From NCBI GenBank assembly GCA_937894825.1, contig CALCQT010000445.1, positions 1-9,038 on the forward strand: DNA of 9,038 nt. The letters run 5' to 3'. Of the stretch, positions 1 through 6,866 are shown piece by piece. Under the pieces are notes generated by a model. It was not told the origin of the DNA, searched no databases, and was given only the letters and a program-made list of their open reading frames with translations. Position numbers and translations under genes: made by a program. How positions within the stretch are numbered: position 1 is the first letter of the stretch; each line of letters begins with the position of its first letter. This stretch comes from an uncultured Anaerolineaceae bacterium (GTDB lineage Bacteria > Chloroflexota > Anaerolineae > Anaerolineales > Anaerolineaceae).

Positions 1-327
1 TTTGCCGGAGGGACCGGCAACCCATATTTTGCGACGGATGCGGCTGCCGCGCTGCGCGCACTGGAGATCAACGCTGAAATCCTGATCAAAGCCACCAAGG
101 TGGACGGGATTTATGATTGTGACCCGAAGAAAAATCCGGATGCCAGGAAATATGAGACGATCAGCTATATGGACGCGCTCTCCCAGAAACTGGAAGTGAT
201 GGACGCAACAGCCATATCCCTGTGCATGGACAATAAGCTTCCATTGTTAGTGTTAAATCTGTGGGAGCCAAACGCGCTCTGCCGGGCACTGGCCGGGGAA
301 AAAATCGGGACACTCGTCGTAGTCTAG
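1..327 (+). CDS. pyrH: UMP kinase (uridylate kinase), C-terminal part
   Basis: This frame is open from the first base and ends at TAG 325-327, so the 5' part of the gene lies outside the window. UMP kinase phosphorylates UMP to UDP with ATP in the cytoplasm, in pyrimidine nucleotide synthesis. The visible 108 residues match the C-terminal half of bacterial PyrH of the amino-acid kinase fold. They include the [13 protein letters not shown] segment at the start, the [19 protein letters not shown] nucleotide-site stretch, the [16 protein letters not shown] helix and strand, and the near-terminal GTLV found in most PyrH proteins. Nothing looks broken. In many bacteria frr follows pyrH directly, but here the next gene is an unrelated small protein 95 bases downstream. 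The assignment is secure despite the truncation. Confidence 0.95.
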   Translation, partial: FAGGTGNPYFATDAAAALRALEINAEILIKATKVDGIYDCDPKKNPDARKYETISYMDALSQKLEVMDATAISLCMDNKLPLLVLNLWEPNALCRALAGEKIGTLVVV

Positions 328-406
328 CAGCATAAAGGTTCATTGGCATATCTCTGTAAGAAAAGCGTATTGAAACCAGAAACCTGTTTTATTATCAAGG
401 AAAAAG

Positions 407-414
407 AAAGGAGA
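407..414 (+). promoter_or_regulatory. Strong ribosome binding site
   Basis: AAAGGAGA lies 8-9 bases before ATG 423. It is a near-ideal Shine-Dalgarno sequence and supports the 76-codon gene as a real translated gene. Confidence 0.75.
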
Positions 415-422
415 TATTCAAA

Positions 423-653
423 ATGAACCAGGGACAAGAATTGTTTTTTAATTTTTTCATGGAACGTGTCATCCCCGGAAAAGAAGATGAGGCAAAAGTT
501 CTCCTGCAGACAGGATTCGAAAAGCAGGCGGATGGAACTTTTGACGCTGCTTATTTAAAAGAAGTCATGCCCGCGTATTTTGCGCTGATTAAGCCCGAGT
601 TTATCGAGGAGTTGCAAAATGCCATGGCGCATTTTGGTTCAAATCTTCAATGA
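423..653 (+). CDS. Small conserved-looking hypothetical protein (76 aa)
   Basis: ATG 423 follows a strong Shine-Dalgarno sequence at 407-414, and the frame closes at TGA 651-653. The 76-residue product is acidic and has no signal peptide or membrane segment. It begins MNQGQELFFNFFMERV and then has a charged stretch (PGKEDEAKVLL), a QADGTFDAAYL segment and a helical C-terminus rich in Glu and Ala (KPEFIEELQNAMAHF). The pattern suggests a small all-helical cytoplasmic protein. I recall similar short proteins of unknown function from anaerobic Bacillota, but cannot name a family. It sits between pyrH and a hairpin at 723-749 that may end its transcript, so it could be cotranscribed with pyrH or have its own promoter in the 95-base gap. 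No function is proposed. Confidence 0.8.
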   Translation: MNQGQELFFNFFMERVIPGKEDEAKVLLQTGFEKQADGTFDAAYLKEVMPAYFALIKPEFIEELQNAMAHFGSNLQ

Positions 654-844
654 TTTGATAAACAATACGCGTCAATAAGACAAGGATTTGCACCATGTTT
701 CCTCCCAGGGAAAACAGATAATACAGGGCGGCTTGATAGGCCGTCCTGTCATTTAAAGGCCTTCCGTAAAAGCCTGTCGTTTTTGTAATTCCGGGCCGCC
801 GCTCAAAATGCCGTGAGAGAGAACTTTCTTCATGTTGCGTAATG
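654..844. other. First part of a 322-base gene-free stretch
   Basis: I see no credible coding frame between 654 and 975. The first part holds an inverted repeat spanning the stop of the small gene (CAAATC 640-645 with GATTTG 652-657), the stable hairpin at 723-749, and a weak AGGC/GCCT hairpin (757-760 with 772-775) followed by a T5 run at 780-784. From 845 onward the stretch looks like a promoter and structured leader for the downstream gene. Those parts are listed separately. Confidence 0.5.
723..749 (+). terminator. Stable hairpin, possible terminator of the pyrH/small-gene transcript
   Basis: ACAGGGCGGC (723-732) pairs with GCCGTCCTGT (740-749) over ten positions with one G-U pair, around a seven-base loop. 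It is GC-rich and lies 70 bases after the small gene. The T-tract that follows is poor (CATTT), so it may be an imperfect intrinsic terminator or an mRNA-end stabilising hairpin. A second weak hairpin with a T5 run follows at 757-784 and may back it up. Confidence 0.5.
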
Positions 845-850
845 TATAAT
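845..850 (+). promoter_or_regulatory. Candidate -10 box for the 911-residue protein gene
   Basis: TATAAT at 845-850 is a perfect -10 hexamer, with TG directly before it at 843-844. No good -35 is present at 16-18 bases; the best positions read AACTTT (822-827) or GAACTT (821-826). Transcription would start near 857 and give a leader of about 119 bases before ATG 976. Confidence 0.45.
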
Positions 851-856
851 CTTTAT

Positions 857-942
857 ACGGAAGGGCACCGGACAAACCCGGTCTTCCTCAAACCTTCGGT
901 TCGAATTTCTGAGTCCTAAGCGATCCGCTTATCGTCTTTTTT
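857..942 (+). promoter_or_regulatory. Structured leader, possible attenuator or small RNA
   Basis: Between the candidate -10 box and the T-run there are three consecutive hairpins. In the first, GGAAG (859-863) and ACCGG (867-871) pair with CCGGT CTTCC (878-887) around a three-base bulge. In the second, AACC (891-894) pairs with GGTT (898-901). The third is the terminator-like TAAGCG/CGCTTA stem (917-931). The arrangement fits a terminated 5' leader or a small RNA of about 85 bases. I tried it against tRNA, T-box and fluoride-riboswitch patterns and found no match. The class is unknown. Confidence 0.35.
917..942 (+). terminator. Intrinsic terminator-like hairpin before the 911-residue protein gene
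   Basis: TAAGCG (917-922) and CGCTTA (926-931) form a perfect six-pair stem with a three-base loop. TCGTC and a T6 run (937-942) follow. It lies 33 bases upstream of ATG 976 and downstream of the TATAAT at 845-850, so it would stop transcripts from that promoter before the gene unless read through. The short stem makes it moderate in strength. Confidence 0.45.
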
Positions 943-975
943 GAAATTCCGAGTCCCGATTTTAAGGCCTAAACA

Positions 976-3711
976 ATGCGGAACGTCTTTACAATCCTGT
1001 TGCGTTTCCTGATCCTCTGGGTCGTTAACGCCGTCTGTTTTTCTGTCAGCGACCGGATACTTCCGGGACTCTCCATTTTAATGGACAAACAGATCCCGGC
1101 CATGGTCAGCGTCATGTCGGTCAGTCTGGTGTTCACCCTGCTGAACCTGCTGGTCCGGCCCTTTTTGATGCTGCTCACGCTCCCGTTGACCGGAGGTACG
1201 ATCGGCCTTTTTTCGCTCATTATCAACGCATTAATCCTGTTCCTGGTCAGTTGGGTAACTGACTTTTTTGTCATCGACACGCTCGGAACCGGACTTCTGG
1301 CCGGGTTTCTGTTCTCACTGACAAATATTGTTCTATCCATCTTGATCCCGATTGACGACGATCTGCTATATTACGATTTCCTGGGTGACGGCATCCGCCG
1401 GCAAACCCGTCTCCCCGATGACGGGGAAAAAGGTATCATTGTCCTCGAAATCGACGGGCTGTCCCATGACCGTCTGTTGAAAGCGGTTTCCCGCCGGCAG
1501 ATGCCCTTCATGAAAGATCTGCTGGATTCCGGCAAGTTTGTGATCTCGGAATTCGACTGTGGGATTCCCTCTCAGACCTCCTCCGCGCAGGCCGGCATCA
1601 TGTTCGGCAACAACTATGATATTTGCGCCTACCGCTGGTATGACAAAAAGCAACGCAAGGTCATTTCGTCCGGTAGTTTTCAGGACGCCGGTTGGATGGA
1701 AAAACGAATTCTGGACGGGGGGAAGAGCGGATTGCTTGAAAATGGCGGTTCCAGCATCAATAACCTTATTTCAGGAAACGCTTCTGTTGCAATCCTGACC
1801 GTCAGCGCTATTATTCCCAAAGACAATACAGAACGGCTGAAGCGGACCCTCGATATGTATCTGTTTTCGTTGAAGCCGTACCTGCTTAACAAAAGCATCA
1901 TTTTCACGATTGCGGAGATGGGAATTGAGGTGCTGCAATACGCCTGGGCCTGGATCCGTGACAAGAAACCACGTCTTAACCGGCTGCGCCGTTTCTACCC
2001 GCTGGTGCGCGGCGTCAGCAGTATCCTGCTGCGGGATATTTCGACTTCACTGATTATTAATGACGTTTACCGCGGCCGCCCGGCAATCTATGCCACCTTC
2101 TATGGACATGATGAAATTGCTCACCATTCCGGTCCGGACAGTTGGGAAGCGATGCACGCCCTGGTCGGAATCGACCGCGCCATCAAAAAAATCGTGCACG
2201 CCGCGGAAAAGGAATCCGGACGGGACTATGCACTGTTCGTCCTCTCGGATCACGGACAATCTTTTGGTGCGACGTTTAAACAACGATATGGCTATTCGTT
2301 GAGTGAATTCGTCCGCCAGCTGGCGTATGAATGCGCAGTGGAAAAAGCGTATGCGCTGGTAACCGGGATTTGGAACAGCGCGGATAATGACGCCAATATC
2401 CGCGCCGCGCTCGTGTCGCTGCAAATCGCCAAATGGCAGCGGAAAAATCGCCTGCAACAGCAAGCATTGGCGGGCATTGAGCGCGCCTTGGACAAAAACG
2501 AGTCCAAAGCGATCATCGACCGGCTTGAAGCACGGGAGAGCGACATCTGGGTGCTTGCCAGCGGGAATCTGGTGAATATTTATTTCGCCTTCATTTCAGG
2601 CAAGGCGCAGCGCCAGGATATCGAACGGAACTATCCGGATTTTTGCCGCCAGTTTGTTGAACACCCCGGCGTGGGGCTCATCCTCCTGCAGGACGCGGGG
2701 GAACCCGTGGCAATCGGAAAGAACGGATCGCGCAACCTGATCAGCGGCATAATCCAGGGAGAAGACCCTTTGAAAACGTACGGAAACGCCGATAAAAGAG
2801 CCAGCCAATTGCGCTATCTTTCCGAATTCCCCAGCGGCGGGGATATCATCGTTTTTTCGACATTGTATCCTGACGGAACAGTGGCTTCATTTGAAGAACT
2901 GATCGGTTCCCACGGCGGTATGGGAGGCCCTCAGACAGCCCCCTTCATCTTCCACCCGGCTTTTGTCAATGTGCCGTCGGATATTCACAACGCGTCTGAG
3001 ATTTATGACGTCCTGCAGCGTACGCGGCACATTCCGGCTGAAAACCCGCGCCCGCAGGATGAAAGAGCCCGGACCGAGAAAAACTGTATTGGCAGTTGGC
3101 GTCCCCGTGATCTGATCCGCGGGATCCATGACACAAAAAAATGGACCCCGCTGCTGCGGGATGTACTGCTGTTCCATCCGGCTGCCTACCGAAAAATCGG
3201 GAATGACCCCACCCTGAACGGGCCGGCGCTGCTGATTGCTCTCATCTCGCTCGCCGCAAATCTGACCGTATGGGGCTTTCTGCAGCCTTTCGCCAGCTAC
3301 GGGCTGATCATCGGCTTCATCGCCTGGATTATAAACTGGAGTATCCTGACCGGAGCGGCTTACTCCAGCACCTTGATGCTGCGAAGTAATGGATCCGGCC
3401 CTCAGTTCACGCGCGGCCTGATGTTCTGCAGCATTTTTGACCTGTTGTCTTTCGGCTTGCTGGTCCCGGGGCAATCTCTGTTTTGGGCGGCATTGCTTTT
3501 GAGCATCCGGCTGGTGTCGGTTTCGACCGCTATTGCCGGAATTTCTGAGATCGAAAGCAGAAAGAAGATATTGATCATCCCAAGCATCCTGTGTGTCATG
3601 GGAATCATCATTCTGTCAATTTTTGCCATCACGGACAGTGTGGCCTATCTGTTTAATGTCGAGCAGCTGAAGGACCTGACCGATCTCATTCGTATCAATC
3701 TGTCGCAGTGA
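976..3711 (+). CDS. Membrane protein: holin-4-like N-terminus fused to an alkaline-phosphatase-superfamily phosphodiesterase domain
   Basis: This 911-residue protein has three parts. Residues about 4-125 form four hydrophobic helices with the RPFLMLLTLPLT and GLLAGFLFSLTNIVLS pattern of the Phage_holin_4_2 superfamily (PF04020). Residues about 152-665 look like a type I phosphodiesterase/nucleotide pyrophosphatase domain. Candidate metal ligands are Asp160 (LEIDG), the nucleophile Thr201 (PSQTSSAQ), Asp379 and His383 (GHDEIAHHSG), Asp425-His426 (LSDHG) and His646 (SHGG). Residues about 748-890 form roughly four more membrane helices that I cannot place in a family. ATG 976 is the earliest possible start, because an in-frame TAA lies at 970-972; the ribosome site is a modest AAGG (964-967). 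The name holin probably misleads: the helices are more likely a membrane anchor for hydrolysis of phospho-substrates such as lipid head groups, nucleotides or polymer links. All catalytic positions appear intact. The substrate and the side of the membrane are unknown. Confidence 0.85.
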   Translation: MRNVFTILLRFLILWVVNAVCFSVSDRILPGLSILMDKQIPAMVSVMSVSLVFTLLNLLVRPFLMLLTLPLTGGTIGLFSLIINALILFLVSWVTDFFVIDTLGTGLLAGFLFSLTNIVLSILIPIDDDLLYYDFLGDGIRRQTRLPDDGEKGIIVLEIDGLSHDRLLKAVSRRQMPFMKDLLDSGKFVISEFDCGIPSQTSSAQAGIMFGNNYDICAYRWYDKKQRKVISSGSFQDAGWMEKRILDGGKSGLLENGGSSINNLISGNASVAILTVSAIIPKDNTERLKRTLDMYLFSLKPYLLNKSIIFTIAEMGIEVLQYAWAWIRDKKPRLNRLRRFYPLVRGVSSILLRDISTSLIINDVYRGRPAIYATFYGHDEIAHHSGPDSWEAMHALVGIDRAIKKIVHAAEKESGRDYALFVLSDHGQSFGATFKQRYGYSLSEFVRQLAYECAVEKAYALVTGIWNSADNDANIRAALVSLQIAKWQRKNRLQQQALAGIERALDKNESKAIIDRLEARESDIWVLASGNLVNIYFAFISGKAQRQDIERNYPDFCRQFVEHPGVGLILLQDAGEPVAIGKNGSRNLISGIIQGEDPLKTYGNADKRASQLRYLSEFPSGGDIIVFSTLYPDGTVASFEELIGSHGGMGGPQTAPFIFHPAFVNVPSDIHNASEIYDVLQRTRHIPAENPRPQDERARTEKNCIGSWRPRDLIRGIHDTKKWTPLLRDVLLFHPAAYRKIGNDPTLNGPALLIALISLAANLTVWGFLQPFASYGLIIGFIAWIINWSILTGAAYSSTLMLRSNGSGPQFTRGLMFCSIFDLLSFGLLVPGQSLFWAALLLSIRLVSVSTAIAGISEIESRKKILIIPSILCVMGIIILSIFAITDSVAYLFNVEQLKDLTDLIRINLSQ

Positions 3712-3800
3712 GGACACAATCGACAAATTTTAAGTCTGTTGCATCATTGTGAAGCAGGCAGTTGAACAGCGTAATTTGTGATAAATATTTGCAGGGGATG

Positions 3801-3829
3801 TTCAACGGAATTTCCATATCAATTATGAT
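3801..3829 (+). promoter_or_regulatory. Candidate promoter of the FkbH/CPBP/ACP run
   Basis: TTCAAC (3801-3806) and TATGAT (3824-3829) are spaced by 17 bases. The -10 matches the consensus at 5 of 6 positions and the -35 at only 3 of 6. It is the best sigma-70-like pair in the 150-base gap after the preceding gene, and would start transcription near 3836. Confidence 0.4.
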
Positions 3830-3861
3830 TAAGATGGAAAGCATCAACAAGAAAGGACACG

Positions 3862-5691
3862 ATGGAAAAATCTTCGTTTGAACAAATTCTTTTCGACAAG
3901 ACCTTTTTTGATTGGGACGCCAGCGAACTCCTGTCACTGGCCCGCAAGTTGAACAAACGGGAGGCGGATCTTCAGTCCGCACATCCGGAACTGCGCCCGC
4001 TGAAGATCGCCGTACTGGGTACCTGTAACACACAATTTCTGACACTGGCACTGAAACCTTTCCTGTACGCGCTTGGGCTCCGGCCGCAGATTTATGAAGG
4101 AACCTACAACAGCCTGATCAGTGAAGTCCTGGATGCGGATTCCGAACTCTACCGCTTTCAACCGGACGCGCTGATCGCAGTCCGCCAGTATCGCGACATG
4201 GAAGAATTTCCATCCCTGCTCGCCAATGTCGAAACCGTGCACAACGTGGTTGAGAAAAAGATCGCTGCGGAAAGCGAATTCTGGCAATTTTTCCATGAAC
4301 ACTGCCCGGCACAGGTATTTCTGACCAATTATGCCGTACCCGACCGCCACGTGCTGGGCGGACTGGAAGCCAACCTGCCATCCGGACAGAATCATTTTGT
4401 TCGTTTATTCAACGCCTTTTGGCTGGAACGGAAACCTGCCTATGTCAGCCTGTTGGATCAGGAGGCGCTTTCCGCTGACTTCGGGAAAAACCACTGGTTT
4501 GACAATTCCGCCTGGTTCCTCAGCAAGCAACCTTTCGCGCTGGAAGTGCTGCCCGCCTTCGCCCATGCCGTCGCCCGCCAGCTCGCCGCATTGAGCGGCC
4601 GGGTCAACAAATGCCTGGTGGTCGATCTGGACAACACTTTATGGGGCGGCATAATCGGGGATGACGGACTGGAAGGAATCAACCTGGATCCTAACAACGC
4701 TGTCGGCGAGGCCTTTCTGGATTTTCAGCGCACGCTGCTGCGCTACCGCGAACGGGGTGTTCTGCTGGCCGTCTGCAGCAAGAATGAATGGACCACCGCC
4801 GAGAAGGTCTTTCGGGATCATCCCGATTGCCTGCTGAAACTGGAAGATTTTTCCGCTTTTGTCACCAATTGGGATGACAAAACAGAAAACCTGCGCCGGA
4901 TCGCGCAAAAACTGAACATTGGGCTGGATTCACTGGTCTTTTTCGACGACAACCCGGCTGAACGGGAGCTGGTCCGCGCCATGTTGCCGGCAGTGACGGT
5001 CGTTCCGGTTCCGGAGGATCCGGCAAATTTCAGCGTCGTGCTGGATCAGGGCGGCTATTTCGACTGGCTGCAGCTTTCGTCCGAAGATTTATCCCGCGCC
5101 GTGAGCTATGCTGCCGATCGACAGCGAGAGGAGCTCAGCACAACGGCTGCCAGCTATGAAGACTATCTGGCAGCGCTGGATATGACCGCCGGAATCGGAC
5201 CGGTGACGCCGCCCGAACTGGGCCGCTTCACACAACTGGTCAACAAAACCAACCAGTTCAATTTACGCACCGTCCGTTACAGTGAAGCGGAGATCGAAAA
5301 GTTGTCCAATAATCCATCAGTTGTGCTGCTGAAGGCCACCCTGCGGGATAAGTTCAGTAATTACGGGCTGATCTCCGCAGTGATCCTGCGGCGGGATCCG
5401 CCCGGAACGCTGTTTATCGACACCTGGGTGATGAGCTGCCGGGTTTTCAAGCGTGGATTGGAGAAGGCCATGCTGAACCGCATCGCGGAAATCGCCGCGG
5501 ACTCAAGCTGTGACTCCCTCGCGGGGGAGTATATTCCGACCGAGAAAAACGGCTTTGTGTCCGGATTGTTCGAGGCATTGGGGTTCACACCGGCGGCATC
5601 CGCCGAAGATTCCGAGGGGACTCGCCGCTACAGTCTGCAGGTCGGTGGGTTTGTTCCACATGAAACCAGTATCCGGCTCCTGGCGTCCTGA
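3862..5691 (+). CDS. FkbH-like protein (HAD-IIIC phosphatase / glyceryl-ACP synthase type)
   Basis: Proteins of the FkbH family take the glyceryl group of 1,3-bisphosphoglycerate, remove phosphate and load it on an acyl carrier protein, as in the first step of methoxymalonyl-ACP synthesis. The 609 residues show the full family layout. An N-terminal SGNH-like region has the KIAVLGTCNTQFL motif at 48-60. The HAD phosphatase core (about 248-380) carries DLDNT (Asp255, Asp257, Thr259), Ser306 in CSKN, Lys340 in WDDK and Asp362-Asp363 in FFDDNPAERE. A C-terminal GNAT-like acyltransferase region (about 455-560) has NKTNQFNLRT, LRDKFSNYGLIS and the family SCRV motif with Cys526. ATG 3862 is preceded by AAAGGA (3852-3857), four bases away. 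A CPBP protein and an ACP follow on the same strand after gaps of 55 and 26 bases. The ACP is the natural partner. No polyketide synthase or methyltransferase is in view, so the glyceryl group may go elsewhere. The family is firm; the pathway is inferred. Confidence 0.9.
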   Translation: MEKSSFEQILFDKTFFDWDASELLSLARKLNKREADLQSAHPELRPLKIAVLGTCNTQFLTLALKPFLYALGLRPQIYEGTYNSLISEVLDADSELYRFQPDALIAVRQYRDMEEFPSLLANVETVHNVVEKKIAAESEFWQFFHEHCPAQVFLTNYAVPDRHVLGGLEANLPSGQNHFVRLFNAFWLERKPAYVSLLDQEALSADFGKNHWFDNSAWFLSKQPFALEVLPAFAHAVARQLAALSGRVNKCLVVDLDNTLWGGIIGDDGLEGINLDPNNAVGEAFLDFQRTLLRYRERGVLLAVCSKNEWTTAEKVFRDHPDCLLKLEDFSAFVTNWDDKTENLRRIAQKLNIGLDSLVFFDDNPAERELVRAMLPAVTVVPVPEDPANFSVVLDQGGYFDWLQLSSEDLSRAVSYAADRQREELSTTAASYEDYLAALDMTAGIGPVTPPELGRFTQLVNKTNQFNLRTVRYSEAEIEKLSNNPSVVLLKATLRDKFSNYGLISAVILRRDPPGTLFIDTWVMSCRVFKRGLEKAMLNRIAEIAADSSCDSLAGEYIPTEKNGFVSGLFEALGFTPAASAEDSEGTRRYSLQVGGFVPHETSIRLLAS

Positions 5692-5746
5692 TGATACATG
5701 AAAAGACCCAGTGTGTGTCGGTCATTTCTATTTCAGAAGGCCTGAT

Positions 5747-6601
5747 ATGGAAGCAAGCTTAGCGGGCAATCCCGTTCGATCCATTATTGTTATCTACCTG
5801 ATCTGTTTCGTATTCAGAGCGGTTGAATATATGCTGATCCGCACCGACCGCAGCATCATTGGCGAGGCATTTCTGCACAAACTGGCCGGGATCGTCACAC
5901 TGTCCCTGGCGCTTCGACATTTTTCGCTCCGGTGGTCCGAAGTTGGTTTTACCGGCAATTCGATTTTCAGAAACGCCCTTTACGGCCTGATGTTGGGCGG
6001 GGCAGTGTTCGCGACCGCGTATGGGGTAGAATTTTTACTGCAGCGATCCGGCGGCAGAACGCCTTCGCTGCAAATCTATGTGGCCGGCTATGCACTCGAC
6101 AAGAATCAGGGCCGGCAAACCGGGCTGTTGTTTTTCCTCTTTTGTATTGTTGGGAATCTCATCAACGTGGTAATGGAGGAAGGCATTTTCCGCGGTCTGT
6201 TCCTTAAGTTGGCGGAAGCAAAATATGCTTTTCTTGCGGCGATGATCCTGTCTTCCGTCCTTTTTGGCATCTGGCATATCGCGGCACCCGTGCGCAGCCT
6301 GCTGGACGGGGAAATAAGTCCGTCCAACGCGTTGATGTCCGCAGGAATGTTAGTGGTCACGGCCGGGATCACCGGGGTCAAATTTTGCCTGCTGACCAGA
6401 ATCAGCGGTTCGCTTTGGATGCCCATGGTGGACCACTTTTTCAATAACACAGTCACGAATCTATTGCATGTCACAACGGAAACCGGCACGGATGAATATC
6501 AGGTCACTCGCATCGCAATCGCGCAGACGGTGTCAATGCTGATCGTTCTTTGGATTTATGGGCGCAGCAGTGCGAGCCTGAAACCACTTTTCACTGATTG
6601 A
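5747..6601 (+). CDS. CPBP-family intramembrane metalloprotease-like protein
   Basis: The CPBP (CAAX protease and bacteriocin-processing, ABI) family contains membrane metalloproteases related to Rce1. All three motifs are present: EEGIFR (Glu144, Glu145, Arg149), FGIWH (Phe173, His177) and HFFNN (His230, Asn234). There are about seven hydrophobic segments (roughly 11-33, 43-58, 76-98, 124-143, 159-180, 196-217 and 256-272). I place the start at ATG 5747, giving 284 residues, because AGAAGG lies six bases upstream (5735-5740). The same frame opens at GTG 5711, which would add 12 residues but has no comparable ribosome site. It sits between FkbH and the ACP, so it is probably cotranscribed and perhaps works with them. 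With intact motifs it could be active, but some family members are not proteases. No substrate is evident. Confidence 0.85.
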   Translation: MEASLAGNPVRSIIVIYLICFVFRAVEYMLIRTDRSIIGEAFLHKLAGIVTLSLALRHFSLRWSEVGFTGNSIFRNALYGLMLGGAVFATAYGVEFLLQRSGGRTPSLQIYVAGYALDKNQGRQTGLLFFLFCIVGNLINVVMEEGIFRGLFLKLAEAKYAFLAAMILSSVLFGIWHIAAPVRSLLDGEISPSNALMSAGMLVVTAGITGVKFCLLTRISGSLWMPMVDHFFNNTVTNLLHVTTETGTDEYQVTRIAIAQTVSMLIVLWIYGRSSASLKPLFTD

Positions 6602-6627
6602 CGGAAAGCACAAAATAACGAGGGATT

Positions 6628-6849
6628 ATGTCAACACGAGATAAATTACAACAAGTGATGCGGAACGTCTTCGATGATGAAGGGTTGGAAATTTTTGACA
6701 CAATGAGCGCCGAAGATGTGGACGACTGGGATTCATTCTCCCACATTCATCTTTGCGCCGCGATAGAGAAAACATTTGGCGTCAAACTGACCACGGAACA
6801 GGCGCTGAATGCCAAAACTGTGGCCGATTTTCTGAAGCTATTGAAATAG
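6628..6849 (+). CDS. Acyl carrier protein
   Basis: This is a discrete carrier protein of 73 residues, the usual size. It has the phosphopantetheine site DSF (Asp35, Ser36, Phe37) in the stretch VDDWDSFSHIHL, where a 4'-phosphopantetheinyl group is attached to Ser36. The helix after the site (CAAIEKTFGVKL) and the C-terminal TVADFLKLL helix are typical. GAGGG (6620-6624) lies three bases before ATG 6628. It ends the run begun by FkbH, 26 bases after the CPBP gene, and is most likely the carrier for the glyceryl-type group FkbH loads. It does not look like the housekeeping fatty-acid AcpP, whose site is normally DSLD. It could alternatively serve a lactyl or other hydroxyacyl group. A convergent glycosyltransferase gene begins 17 bases after its stop. 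Confidence 0.9.
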   Translation: MSTRDKLQQVMRNVFDDEGLEIFDTMSAEDVDDWDSFSHIHLCAAIEKTFGVKLTTEQALNAKTVADFLKLLK

Positions 6850-6866
6850 AACCCGCGCCGCGGCCT

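Noticed and set aside
343..395. Possible promoter in the gap after pyrH (TTGGCA, TTGAAA and TATTAT boxes)
   Set aside because: No pair has proper spacing: TTGAAA to TATTAT is 14 bases, and TTGGCA to TATTGA is 19 with a weak -10. Cotranscription with pyrH is equally likely.
886..916. GGTTCGAAT at 898-906 resembles a tRNA T-loop
   Set aside because: The five bases on either side do not pair as a T-stem (TTCGG against TTCTG), and no matching acceptor or anticodon arms are found upstream.
976..1350. Holin-like N-terminus as a sign of a prophage
   Set aside because: No other phage genes are present, and the helices are fused in frame to a large enzyme domain, so a membrane-anchor role in a chromosomal gene is more likely.
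2887..3474. Minus-strand open frame of 195 codons inside the 911-residue protein gene
   Set aside because: The + strand encodes the conserved SHGG metal site and membrane helices here. The opposite frame is a compositional shadow without recognisable features.
6850..6866. GC-rich gap between the convergent ACP and glycosyltransferase genes as a bidirectional terminator
   Set aside because: The 17 bases contain short CGCG-type self-complementarity but no stem of useful length and no T-runs on either side.
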